NCBI RefSeq assembly: GCF_900091415.1
Contig: NZ_FMHU01000001.1
Coordinates: 2,852,001 to 2,916,000, forward strand
From: Micromonospora inyonensis
GTDB lineage: Bacteria; Actinomycetota; Actinomycetes; Mycobacteriales; Micromonosporaceae
Direction: 5' to 3'
DNA: 64,000 nucleotides
The position numbers and the translations under genes are program-made. Positions within the stretch are counted from its first letter, which is position 1, and each line of letters begins with the position of its first letter. Below, piece after piece: positions 20,211 to 28,454 of the stretch. Under the pieces are notes generated by a model. That model ran no database searches, was not told the DNA's origin, and was given only the letters and a program-made list of their open reading frames with translations.

Positions 20211-21014
20211 TCAGGGCAGCGGGAAGGGGAGCTTGATGCCGTCCAGCGCGGAGGCGCAGGTGCACTCCCGCTCGGCCGGAAGGGCGGCGACCGCGTCCAG
20301 CAGGATGTCCCGCAGCCGGTCGGTGTTCTCGCCGAAGACCCGGAACACCTCCTCCTGCGTCACCGAGTGCCCGCCCTCCACTCCGGCGTCCAGGTCCGTG
20401 ACCAGGGCGATGGAGGTGTAGCAGAGCGCCAGCTCACGGGCGAGGACGGCCTCCGGGTGCCCGGTCATGTTGACCACCGAGCCACCGATCGCGGTGAACC
20501 AGCGGGACTCGGCGCGGGTGGAGAAGCGTGGCCCCTCGACCACCACCACCGTGCCGCCGTCCACCGCCGACACCCCCCGTCCGGCCGCCGCGTCGAGCAG
20601 CGTACGCCGACCGGCGGGGCAGTACGGGTCGGCGAAGGAGACGTGCACCGCACCCCGGTCGTAGTAGGTCTGCGCCCGGCCGCTGGTCCGGTCGATCAGC
20701 TGGTCCGGCACGACGAAGGAACCCGGGCCCAGTTCCGGCCGCAGTCCGCCGACCGCGCAGGGCGCCAGCACCCGGCGTACCCCGAGGGACCGCAACGCCC
20801 ACAGGTTGGCCCGGTAGGGGATCAGGTGCGGCGGGTGCCGGTGGTCGCGGCCGTGCCGGGGCAGGAAGGCCACCCGCCGACCGGCCACCTCGGCGACGGT
20901 GATCGCGTCCGACGGGGGCCCGTACGGTGTCTCCACCCGGTGTTCCACGGCGTTGTCCAGGAGGGCGTAGAGGCCCGAGCCGCCGATGACCGCAATCTCC
21001 GCCCTAGGATCCAT
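20211..21014 (-). CDS. mtnP: S-methyl-5'-thioadenosine phosphorylase
   Basis: A 267-residue purine nucleoside phosphorylase-family enzyme of the MTAP type. It splits 5'-methylthioadenosine, a polyamine-pathway by-product, with phosphate. Motifs seen: phosphate loop IGGSGLY at the N-terminus, FLPRHGRDHRHPPHLIPYRANLWAL, the methionine-type signature NMTGHPEAVLARELALCY, and VTDLDAG. ATG 21014 follows GGGGAG. The family includes close relatives that use methylthioinosine or guanosine, so the exact nucleoside is inferred. Confidence 0.88.
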   Translation of the reverse strand: MDPRAEIAVIGGSGLYALLDNAVEHRVETPYGPPSDAITVAEVAGRRVAFLPRHGRDHRHPPHLIPYRANLWALRSLGVRRVLAPCAVGGLRPELGPGSFVVPDQLIDRTSGRAQTYYDRGAVHVSFADPYCPAGRRTLLDAAAGRGVSAVDGGTVVVVEGPRFSTRAESRWFTAIGGSVVNMTGHPEAVLARELALCYTSIALVTDLDAGVEGGHSVTQEEVFRVFGENTDRLRDILLDAVAALPAERECTCASALDGIKLPFPLP

Positions 21015-21215
21015 CGATTCTCCCCAAACTCGTTCCACTACCGGCCGGTCAGACCTTAGCCACCGTGCAAGGTGCAGGCTATGGTGCCAGGCATGGCGTT
21101 GAGGACACGGACGCTCCCGGTGCACCGGGTCGACCCGGTGCGTTCGGCGACGTCCCGGCAGGGGGTTCCGGCGTGGCGTGACCGCGTCGCGGCACGCGGT
21201 TAGGGGATAGGCGAC

Positions 21216-21806
21216 ATGCAGGGAGAGGGACAGGCGATCGGCGGTCGTTCGATGGCGTCGATGACCGGGCAGTTGCTGGTCGCGACCCCGGCTCTGAAGG
21301 ATCCCAACTTCGACCGTACGGTCGTGCTGCTGGTCGCGCACGAGCCCGGCGGGGCGCTGGGTGTGGTGCTCAACCGGGCCACCGAGGTGCCCGTCGCCGA
21401 CGTCCTCGGCGACTGGAGCGCGCTGGCCCGGGACCCGGCGGTGCTCTTCGAGGGCGGCCCGGTGCAGCCCGACTCGGCCATCTGCCTGGCCCGGATGCGT
21501 CACCCGGTACGCCGGCTCAAGGGCTTCCACCAGGTTCTCGGCGCGGTGGGCACGATCGACCTTTCCGTGGACCCGGACCGGATGCGGGAGAGCGTCTCCG
21601 GCATCCGGGTCTTCGCCGGCTACTCGGGATGGGGCGCCGGGCAGTTGGAGCAGGAGATCGAGGAGGGCTCCTGGTTCGTCCTGGACGCCCTGCCCGGCGA
21701 CGCCTTCGTCGACCGTCCCGACGACCTGTGGCCGATGGTGCTGCGCCGGCAGGGCGGGATGATGGCGGCGGTCGCCCACTTCCCGCCGGACGTGTCACTC
21801 AACTGA
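21216..21806 (+). CDS. YqgE/AlgH family protein (UPF0301)
   Basis: A 196-residue protein with the family core GQLLVATPALKDPNFDRTVVLLVAHEPGGALGVVLNRAT and the later FAGYSGWGAGQLEQEIEEGSW and FPPDVSLN ending. The family is widespread; its function is not settled despite the AlgH name from Pseudomonas alginate regulation. ATG 21216 is used; ATG 21255 (MASMTGQLL) is a possible alternative start. It is divergent from mtnP. Confidence 0.88.
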   Translation: MQGEGQAIGGRSMASMTGQLLVATPALKDPNFDRTVVLLVAHEPGGALGVVLNRATEVPVADVLGDWSALARDPAVLFEGGPVQPDSAICLARMRHPVRRLKGFHQVLGAVGTIDLSVDPDRMRESVSGIRVFAGYSGWGAGQLEQEIEEGSWFVLDALPGDAFVDRPDDLWPMVLRRQGGMMAAVAHFPPDVSLN

Positions 21807-21892
21807 CCGCCGGGGGTACCCCCGGGAGATGACCATGGCCGCCGGTGTGTGTATAGTTTCGTCCGTGCCCGGGCGACCGGGGACACTGGCAA

Positions 21893-21965
21893 GGGGCCGT
21901 GGCGCAGCTGGTAGCGCACCACACTGGCAGTGTGGGGGTCAGGGGTTCGAGTCCCCTCGGCTCCA
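21893..21965 (+). tRNA. tRNA-Ala (anticodon GGC)
   Basis: A complete cloverleaf: acceptor GGGGCCG / CGGCTCC (one G-U), D stem GCGC/GCGC, anticodon stem CCACA/TGTGG with loop CTGGCAG (anticodon GGC), variable loop GGGTC, T arm AGGGG TTCGAGT CCCCT, discriminator A. CCA is not encoded. The DNA downstream looks accessory, so this tRNA may have been an integration site. Confidence 0.96.
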
Positions 21966-22401
21966 CCCTTGTGAAACGCCCTGGCGCGGGACCTGATCCC
22001 GAACCAGGGCGTTCGTCGCGTCCGGGGCAGTCGCTGCTCCGCCGGATCCCTGCGCCGTCGACCGTGGTGTCCCGTGCCGACCCGGGTCCGATCGGCATTC
22101 GGCGTCATGAATTGCACGAACCGGGCCAGATGTTTGCCGGGGATCGGTCTTCCCGCATTCCACCCATTGGCGCAACTGTGTCGACAGGGTTTGTCGAATG
22201 TCGGATGTTCGACCGTTCTCGTACCGGTGACTTTCCCCGCCACCGGCTGGATACTGGCCGTGCCGCCGTCCGCGCGAAGGGGGCGGTCCGTGCCGGGAAC
22301 GCGGACCGGACACCTCGCGCGGACGCGGAGGGCGGGACCGACGTTGCCCGGTCTTCGCGGGACTGGGGAGGTGGACCGAAATCGCACCCAAAGAGCCGGT
22401 C
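21966..22401. other. Non-coding region after tRNA-Ala
   Basis: A 436-nt stretch without a convincing gene. It begins with a long hairpin (21975-22013). At 22179-22212 it holds the palindrome TGTCGACA followed by TGTCGA, TGTCGG and TGTTCGA, a cluster that may be an operator. No copy of the tRNA 3' end was seen downstream. Confidence 0.45.
21975..22013 (+). terminator. Hairpin terminator after tRNA-Ala
   Basis: AACGCCCTGG (21975-21984) pairs with CCAGGGCGTT (22004-22013). An inner stem CGGGA/TCCCG extends the structure. Confidence 0.7.
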
Positions 22402-23109
22402 GTGAAGAGTGTCAAGACGGTGCTCGGTTTCCTGACCGTCGCGTTGCTGGTCATGGAGGGCATCGCCCTCGTCCTGGTCACCTCCGTCGTCGACGCCGAC
22501 CGGGCACTGATCTGGGTCCTGGTGGTGCTCATCCTCATCGTCTTCATCCTGTTCGGCCTGGCGATCGCGCGGCCAGGGCTGATCAATCCCGCGTACCAGG
22601 CGCCGGCCAAGGTCCACCCGGTGCCGGTAGCCAGTCCGCCGAGACTCAGATACGACATCTTCGTCTCGTCCCCGATGACGGCGTTCGGGGCCGACGGTGG
22701 CTACGAGGAACACCGGAAGGAGGTTCTCAAGATCGTTGCGGTCATCGAGCGTCGGTGCCAACTGAGGTGTTACTACTCGGGCCGGACCAGGGAGACCCTC
22801 CAGGACCTGGAGGCGGTCGACGTCGGACTGCGCAACGACATGGAGGCGCTGCGGAGCAGCCGCACCTTCGTGCTGATCCTGCCCGAGGCCTTCGTCTCGA
22901 GCGTCTTCGTGGAAGCGGGGATGGCGCTGGCCTTCGGGAAACCCGCCGTCTACTTCCGGCGTCCGGACGTCAGGCTGCCGTTCATGCTCGAGGGCGCGGC
23001 GAACGCGGCCGGCTCCGACCTGCCGCCCACCCGGCAGTATCCGTACCAGAGCACCCCGGATCTGATCAGGCTCATCCAGAACAACGGCCGAAGGATCTTC
23101 GACCCCTGA
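22402..23109 (+). CDS. Two-TM membrane protein with TIR / nucleoside deoxyribosyltransferase-like domain
   Basis: A 235-residue protein. Two TM helices (about residues 6-28 and 36-56) form a hairpin anchor, followed by a cytosolic domain from about residue 83. The domain starts RYDIFVSSPMTAFGADGG, has the middle DVGLRNDMEALRSSRTFVLILPEAF and ends SSVFVEAGMALAFGKPAVYF. This resembles the TIR and nucleoside 2-deoxyribosyltransferase fold; the Glu in VEAG...GKP matches the position of the catalytic Glu in those families. A base-releasing or NAD-cleaving activity is possible but inferred. The GTG start at 22402 has no strong ribosome site. The next gene, 41 nt on, is a CinA-type amidase. Confidence 0.6.
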   Translation: MKSVKTVLGFLTVALLVMEGIALVLVTSVVDADRALIWVLVVLILIVFILFGLAIARPGLINPAYQAPAKVHPVPVASPPRLRYDIFVSSPMTAFGADGGYEEHRKEVLKIVAVIERRCQLRCYYSGRTRETLQDLEAVDVGLRNDMEALRSSRTFVLILPEAFVSSVFVEAGMALAFGKPAVYFRRPDVRLPFMLEGAANAAGSDLPPTRQYPYQSTPDLIRLIQNNGRRIFDP

Positions 23110-23150
23110 GCCCACGCCTTCGATGGGCGGGACTGACGATAGGCAGGACA

Positions 23151-23642
23151 TTGCTCCCAGAAGAGATCGTTGCGAACCTGTTCAAACGGCACGGCCTGAC
23201 CCTGGCGACCGCCGAGTCGCTCACCGGCGGCATGGTCGGCGAGCGTGTCACGTCGGTGCCCGGAGCGTCGGCGTACTACCTCGGCGGGGTGATCACATAC
23301 GCGACGGAGGCGAAGCGCGACGTTCTCGGGGTGAGCGCCGACGTCCTGCGGACCGACGGCCCGGTAAGCAGCCGGGCGGCCAGCGAGATGGCACTCCGGG
23401 CCAGTGAGAGATTCGGGTCGAGCGTCGGGGTGGCGACCACCGGCGTGGCGGGGCCCGCCATGCAGGACGGTCACCCGGTCGGGACGCTCTTCGTCGGGAT
23501 CTGCTGCCACGGGCAGGTCCGCTGCCTGCCGTTCCGGGGGCCCGACGGAAGTCGGGAGGAGATCCGCCGGTGGGCCAGCGAGATGGCGCTGAACGCCGTC
23601 ATCGACGCGGTGCGCGACGCCCGACCGGTGGGCGACCGTTGA
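23151..23642 (+). CDS. pncC: Stand-alone CinA C-terminal domain protein (NMN amidase type)
   Basis: A 163-residue protein equal to the C-terminal domain of CinA, the nicotinamide mononucleotide deamidase (PncC) that turns NMN into nicotinic acid mononucleotide. Motifs: TLATAESLTGGMVGERVTSVPGAS, GGVITYATEAKRDVLGV with the conserved Lys, and TTGVAGPAMQDGHPVGTLFVGI. The N-terminal nucleotide-binding half of full CinA is absent, which is normal for PncC. TTG at 23151 is the best start (AGGCAGGA directly before it). It probably shares a transcript with the TIR/NDT-like gene upstream, which would link the pair to NAD metabolism. The symbol is tentative. Confidence 0.82.
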   Translation: MLPEEIVANLFKRHGLTLATAESLTGGMVGERVTSVPGASAYYLGGVITYATEAKRDVLGVSADVLRTDGPVSSRAASEMALRASERFGSSVGVATTGVAGPAMQDGHPVGTLFVGICCHGQVRCLPFRGPDGSREEIRRWASEMALNAVIDAVRDARPVGDR

Positions 23643-23672
23643 CGCACTGACCGGCATCTCCGGCCGGTGTCG

Positions 23673-24452
23673 TCAGCCCCAGCGGCGGAGGGCATCCGCC
23701 ACGACGGCGTCGACGGAGTCGGCCGCCTCCCGGGCGTCGGCCACGGTGAACGCGACCGGCTCACCCCGCCGCCAGCGGAGCGCGCGGTCCGCCAATGGTC
23801 CGTACGCGGGAAGGACCTCGGCCAGGTAGGCGGCGGCACCGGCCTTCGAGACGATGTCGCCGTGGGCCAGCGTGAAGTGCAGGCGTGCCGGCCCGAGCGC
23901 ACACCAGGCCACGCCCTCGGCACCCACCTGCGTATCTTCCGGCGCGTCGGCGACCGCCGCACGGAGACTCGCGGCCAGCGGCCACCAGTAGGTCTCCAGG
24001 TTGTCCAGGTTGAAGCGGCGTACGGCGGCGCGGTCGACGGTCAGCCCCAGGGTGGACACCTCCGGGCCCCGGACCGCCTTCCCGTACCTGTTGAGCAGCA
24101 GCCACAGCACGGGGTGGAGTTCCCCGCAGGGCTGGTCGGCCCGGAACCGTCCCTCGACGACGAACGGCGCGACCCGCCGGTCGGCGGGCTGCTGGAAGAA
24201 GGTCTCCCGATCGAGGTACACGCCGTCGAGGTGCGGTTTCGGCGGCATGCCGGCGTGCACCGCGGCCAGGGCGCTGCGGTCCTCGTCGGTCGGGCGGCGC
24301 GACGTGACGATCAGCGTGTCGATGTCACTGTGGCCGGGCTGGTACGCCCCGAGCGCGACCGAACCGGTCAGGTACAGCATCTCGACGAAGCCGGGCAGGG
24401 CCGTGTCCACCGCGGCCAGGTAACGGGCGACCACCGTCTCCACCGTCTCCAC
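23673..24452 (-). CDS. Nucleotidyltransferase, aminoglycoside adenylyltransferase-like (DUF4111)
   Basis: A 259-residue protein with the polymerase-beta-type motif LTGSVALGAYQPGHSDIDTLIVTSR near residues 27-51, where the two Asp of SDID bind metal. A C-terminal helical part (KAGAAAYLAEVLPAYGPLADRAL) is like ANT(3'')/DUF4111 proteins. Such enzymes adenylylate aminoglycosides, but many chromosomal members have no known resistance role. The start may be ATG 24452. It converges with the CinA-type gene and lies in the accessory stretch after the tRNA. Confidence 0.75.
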   Translation of the reverse strand: METVETVVARYLAAVDTALPGFVEMLYLTGSVALGAYQPGHSDIDTLIVTSRRPTDEDRSALAAVHAGMPPKPHLDGVYLDRETFFQQPADRRVAPFVVEGRFRADQPCGELHPVLWLLLNRYGKAVRGPEVSTLGLTVDRAAVRRFNLDNLETYWWPLAASLRAAVADAPEDTQVGAEGVAWCALGPARLHFTLAHGDIVSKAGAAAYLAEVLPAYGPLADRALRWRRGEPVAFTVADAREAADSVDAVVADALRRWG

Positions 24453-24656
24453 CGGGAGAACCTAGCAGCGCGCACCGGTCAGGGTCGCCGTGCCGAGACC
24501 AGGAGTCGCGACAGGGCGGCTCCCGGGCAGCGTATCCGGGCCAGCGGCGTGCCGGTCACTGACGTTCACCAGGGTCGCGATCGCCATCAATTGCATCGAT
24601 ATGTGGAATGCTTCCCAGTCCCGGCGATGCGTGGATCCGCGACGAAGGGAGCCGGC

Positions 24657-24998
24657 ATGGGCGGCGGCAGGACGAGGTTCCGTCGGGTACCGCCGGAGGC
24701 ACCGCGCACGCGGTTCTCCGCACGGTACGACCGCTTCGCCGACGCCTTCGGTGCCGACCGGGTCGTGGGCCGGTGGGAACTGGTGCGGGCCCTCGACGTG
24801 CCGCCTCGCGTTTCCTGGACCGACGCGCCCCACGCGACCGGTGACCTTCCGGCCGACCTGGCCTTCGTCGCCTCCACCAGCAACGGCGTCGTCACAGGTA
24901 GAACCGCGCACCGGTCCAGCTCGACCGCGGTCTCCACTCAGCGAGCAGGCGGAACTTCCCGTTCCGGGCGTTCGCCAGATCAGCCAGCGCCGGGGTGA
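24657..24998 (+). pseudogene. Possible gene remnant
   Basis: An open frame of 113 codons starts at ATG 24657 after a reasonable ribosome site (GAAGGGAG). Its first ~75 residues (FSARYDRFADAFGADRVVGRWELVRALDVPP...) have coding-like composition, but the rest becomes Ser/Thr/Arg-rich and looks out of frame. From about 24892 the opposite strand reads more like protein. The best interpretation is the broken 5' part of a gene. No family was recognised. Confidence 0.3.
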
Positions 24999-25044
24999 CC
25001 CGGTGCGGAGCGGGAGGGGCGTGACCTGCGGGTTGTGACCTCAC
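24892..25044 (-). pseudogene. Possible 3' fragment of a minus-strand gene
   Basis: The minus strand from GTG 25044 to TGA 24892 reads ...RVTPALADLANARNGKFRL then LAEWRPRSSWTGARFYL, which looks like a genuine protein C-terminus. The upstream part is missing. It meets the plus-strand remnant tail to tail and suggests a deletion or insertion scar. Confidence 0.25.
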
Positions 25045-25216
25045 GTACCGGTCCGGCGCGCCCGGGGCGGAGATCCCGTACCGTCAAGGGATGGCGTCGT
25101 CCTTAGCGGACGCTTAAGTTGCGGTTCGGTGCTCGTGAAGTTCCGACCGCCCGGTCAGGCTGTCGTTACCGTTTGTGTTCACCAGACCGGAGTTCGACCT
25201 GCCCCGGGGGAGCTTG

Positions 25217-26677
25217 ATGCTACGACGAGGTTCAGCGATCGCGCTGGTGGCAGCGGGTACGACGGTGATGTTGGCCGTTTCCGTGCTGCCGCTCTTCGCC
25301 GACGACGACACCTCGGTCACGATGGGTCCGGTCGCGGACACCACCGCGACCCAGGTGGCCCAGGACGGGGACAACAGCGTCAAGACGACGCTGGCCAGCT
25401 GCCCGCGGCTCTGCGACCGCAACCCGAACGGCCGGCGGGACGCGCTGCTGGAGTTCGACGTGACCGCGTTGCCCGCCGGGGCCCGGGACATCCGTGCCAC
25501 CCTGCGGGTGCACGCCTGGCAGCCCTTCACCGCCCAGGTCTTCGCCCACTTCGCGGCCGGCCCGGCGGACTTCGCCGGTGGCTGGACCGAGCGGCCGTCC
25601 CTGGGGCCCGCGCTGGACGGCGTCAGCGAGGTCGGCAAGGGGCACAACGAGTGGGACGTCAGCGAGGCGGTCACCGGTAACGGCTCCTACACGTTCGCGC
25701 TGACCCAGCAGATCCACCACACCCGGATCTACTGGGCGTCCCAGGACAACTCCCGTACCGAGCTGCGTCCCCAGCTCGTGCTGACCTACCGCGACGGAGG
25801 ACGACCCGCCCCGTCCCCGTCCCGGACGACGACCGCGCCGAAGCCGTCCCCGAGCCGGACGACGGCCGAGCCGACCCCGGCCCCGACGACGGTGAAGCCC
25901 AGCCCGTCGGTCAGTGTGAGCCGCCCTCCGAAGAGCCCGACGCCGGCCCCGCCCGGCCAGGTGCCCGGCTGGCGGATGGTCTGGAACGACGAGTTCAACG
26001 GCGACGTGGTGAACCGCGCCAAGTGGAACCTGCGGACCGGTGAGGCACGGGACGTCGACAAGGGCTGCAACGTCGACAGCCCGGAGAACACCTTCGTCTC
26101 CGGCGGCGTGCTGACCCTGCGGGCGTTGCGCCAGACCGCACAGTGCGGCTCGCAGACCCGGCAGTACACCCAGAGCTACCTGGACACCATCGGCCGTCAC
26201 TCGTGGACGTACGGCCGGTTCGAGATGCGGGCCGAGTCGCCGAACGGCCCGTACGACTCGCGGGGGCTCTGGCCGGCGTTCTGGCTGCGCCCCGAGGACG
26301 GCGGCCGGGGCGAGATCGACGTCGTCGAGCTGCCCGGCGGCAACCAGTACTACCGGGCTGCCACCCAGGCCATCTTCTACGACTACACCCCGGTCAAGCA
26401 GGACCAGCGGTGGACGTTCCCGGACGGCGGGTACCCCGGAGACGGGTTCCACACGTACACCACCGAGTGGGAGCCGGACGCGATCCGCTGGTACATCGAC
26501 GGACGCAAGGTGTACGAGCGCAACCGCGCCACCACGCCCTGGTTCGACGAGGTGTTCCACAAGCCGTACAACCTGCGGCTGAACTTCCAGGTCGGTGGCT
26601 GGCTCGGCGACCCGGACGGGGGCACGGTGTTCCCGGCCGACTTCCGGGTCGACTACATCCGCGTCTGGCAGCGCTAG
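25217..26677 (+). CDS. Secreted glycoside hydrolase family 16 protein with N-terminal DNRLRE domain
   Basis: A 486-residue exported protein: signal peptide (1-27), a DNRLRE-type beta-sandwich (about 30-190), a Pro/Ser/Thr-rich linker (about 195-250) and a GH16 catalytic domain (about 255-485). The active site GEIDVVE (365-371) has both catalytic Glu and the middle Asp. GH16 enzymes cut beta-1,3(4)-glucans or galactans. ATG 25217 after GGGGGAGCTTG is preferred over ATG 25175. It sits at the edge of the glycan cluster and may trim or release the product. Confidence 0.9.
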   Translation: MLRRGSAIALVAAGTTVMLAVSVLPLFADDDTSVTMGPVADTTATQVAQDGDNSVKTTLASCPRLCDRNPNGRRDALLEFDVTALPAGARDIRATLRVHAWQPFTAQVFAHFAAGPADFAGGWTERPSLGPALDGVSEVGKGHNEWDVSEAVTGNGSYTFALTQQIHHTRIYWASQDNSRTELRPQLVLTYRDGGRPAPSPSRTTTAPKPSPSRTTAEPTPAPTTVKPSPSVSVSRPPKSPTPAPPGQVPGWRMVWNDEFNGDVVNRAKWNLRTGEARDVDKGCNVDSPENTFVSGGVLTLRALRQTAQCGSQTRQYTQSYLDTIGRHSWTYGRFEMRAESPNGPYDSRGLWPAFWLRPEDGGRGEIDVVELPGGNQYYRAATQAIFYDYTPVKQDQRWTFPDGGYPGDGFHTYTTEWEPDAIRWYIDGRKVYERNRATTPWFDEVFHKPYNLRLNFQVGGWLGDPDGGTVFPADFRVDYIRVWQR

Positions 26678-26824
26678 CCACACCCTCCCCCTGCTTCCAC
26701 CCGACCCCAGCCCCCTGCCACCACCCGACCCGGCGGGGGCGCGCGGTGCGGGCCGGGCGGGGCGTCACCTATCGTGTTCGCGCGGGGCGTCCGGGTGCGG
26801 GCGCGGACAGGGGGCAACACGGTC

Positions 26825-28069
26825 ATGGCGGAGCGGCGGGACGGCGACCCCCGGGAGCGGCAGGACGGCATCGGCTGGGTGACCCGGGCGGTCTTCCCGG
26901 ATCCCCGGCTGCGGTTGTCGGTCTCGCGGGAGCAGCCCGTCGCCACCCGGAAGGACGCGGCCGGTGCGGTGACCGTGCGGTACGCGGTGGTGCCGTCGGT
27001 GGAGCGGGCCCGGTTCCTCCTGCCGCTCGCCTCGCGGCGGGTCGGGGCGGCCTCGACCTGGGCGTACAACGCCCTCCGGCCGCCCCGGGTGCGGCTCAAC
27101 CGGCTGGCGGTCGGTCTGCTCGCCGGGGTGGGGGCCACCGGCGCGGCGGGCATGCCGGTGCTGACGGTCTCCGTGCCGTCCATGGTGGACCCGGCCGAGG
27201 CGCTCCTGGTCGATCACCTGGCCTCGGTGCTCGGTGGCCGGTTGCACGCCGCCATCGGCATCCGGCCGCCCGATCCGCACCACAAGCCGACCCTCCAGAT
27301 CTTCGACGACCGGGGCCGCCCCCGGGGGTACGCGAAGATCGGCTGGAACGACGCGACCCGGGCGATGGTCCGGGCCGAGGCGGCGGCCCTGCGCGGCCTG
27401 CCCCGTGACGGCGGTGACCTGCCCGACGCGCCCCGGCTGCTGGGCGAGGTGGGCTGGGGCGACCTCGCGGTGACCGTGGTCGAACCGATGCCCGCCGGCG
27501 TGCGTGGCCTGCGTCGGCCGGAGGAGCCCCGGATCGCCGCGATGCTGGCGGTGGCGCGGCGCGGTGGTCCGCCCCGCCCGGCTCGTCCGCTGCGCGGCTC
27601 ACCGTTCCTGACCGACCTGGCCGCCCGGGCGGAGGTCGCGGGTGGCCCGGTCCGGGACGCCGTGGCCGCGCTGGCGGCCCGGGACGGCGAGGTGGCCCTG
27701 GAGTTCGGCGACTGGCACGGCGACTGGGTGCCGTGGAATCTCGGCACCCACCGGAGCCGCCTGATCGCCTGGGACTGGGAGAACGGCGGCACCGACCGGC
27801 CGGTCGGCTTCGATCTCGCCCACCAGGGCTTCCAGACCGCGTTGTCGCTGGGCGGACGACCCGCCGCGGAGGCGGCCGAGCAGATGCGGGCCCTGCTCGA
27901 CCGGCAGGGCGCGGCTCTCGGGCTGGACGCCGACCGCCGCCGACTGGTGGGTGACGCTTACCTCATCGAGCTCTGGCTGCGGACGGCCGAACTCGCCGCA
28001 GGCGGTGGGGGCTGGAGTCCGAAGCTGCATCCGTCCCTTCTGGAGTTGCTGGCCGTGCGACTGGGATAG
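26825..28069 (+). CDS. APH-fold kinase-like protein
   Basis: A 414-residue cytosolic protein with the aminoglycoside phosphotransferase / choline kinase fold. The catalytic loop HGDWVPWNL lies near residue 297, followed by the metal-binding Asp in AWDWEN near 313. An N-terminal lobe has a beta-rich region with GYAKIG as a possible nucleotide-anchoring Lys strand. The first ~140 residues are unlike standard APH enzymes. ATG 26825 was chosen (CAGGGGG about 10 nt upstream); GTG 26774 is possible. Its place before the glycosyltransferases suggests it phosphorylates a sugar or carrier, which is an inference. Confidence 0.65.
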   Translation: MAERRDGDPRERQDGIGWVTRAVFPDPRLRLSVSREQPVATRKDAAGAVTVRYAVVPSVERARFLLPLASRRVGAASTWAYNALRPPRVRLNRLAVGLLAGVGATGAAGMPVLTVSVPSMVDPAEALLVDHLASVLGGRLHAAIGIRPPDPHHKPTLQIFDDRGRPRGYAKIGWNDATRAMVRAEAAALRGLPRDGGDLPDAPRLLGEVGWGDLAVTVVEPMPAGVRGLRRPEEPRIAAMLAVARRGGPPRPARPLRGSPFLTDLAARAEVAGGPVRDAVAALAARDGEVALEFGDWHGDWVPWNLGTHRSRLIAWDWENGGTDRPVGFDLAHQGFQTALSLGGRPAAEAAEQMRALLDRQGAALGLDADRRRLVGDAYLIELWLRTAELAAGGGGWSPKLHPSLLELLAVRLG

Positions 28070-28454
28070 GGCCGTACCGGCCGACCGAACCTCCACAATG
28101 GGAGCAATCGGCTGCCCGTCCCTACCGGGATTCCGAGTATTCCTCTACTGTGTCACCGCTTGGTCGTGGTCCGCCGTGCCGAGACGTGGTGCCCGAATCG
28201 TCGGGACATCCGGGGCGCGGACGGGACCGGGGCATGCCGGCCGCCGGCCGGGCACGATACGCGGATCCGCCAGCCGGACGCCGGGTGGGTGCGTCCGGTG
28301 GCCGGGTCGTCGCTCCACGTCCTACCGGGCCGACCGACCGTCCGTACCGTCCAGGAAGGACGCCCGTGGCGCTGACCCCCCTCCGTACCGTCCGCGCGGT
28401 GCCCGTACCGGTGCTGCCGGTCGGGCCGGCGGTGACCGGCCGGGGTGGGTGTCC
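28070..28454. other. Intergenic region before the glycan transferase genes
   Basis: 385 nt without a convincing gene. A lower-GC patch near 28130-28160 (GAGTATTCCTCTACTGTGTC) could hold the promoter for the downstream cluster, with TACTGT as a -10 box. Nothing else is recognised. Confidence 0.35.

Noticed and set aside
21893-25216. An integrative element with duplicated tRNA-Ala 3' end
   Set aside because: No second copy of the tRNA 3' end and no integrase gene was seen, so integration at this tRNA remains only a suspicion.
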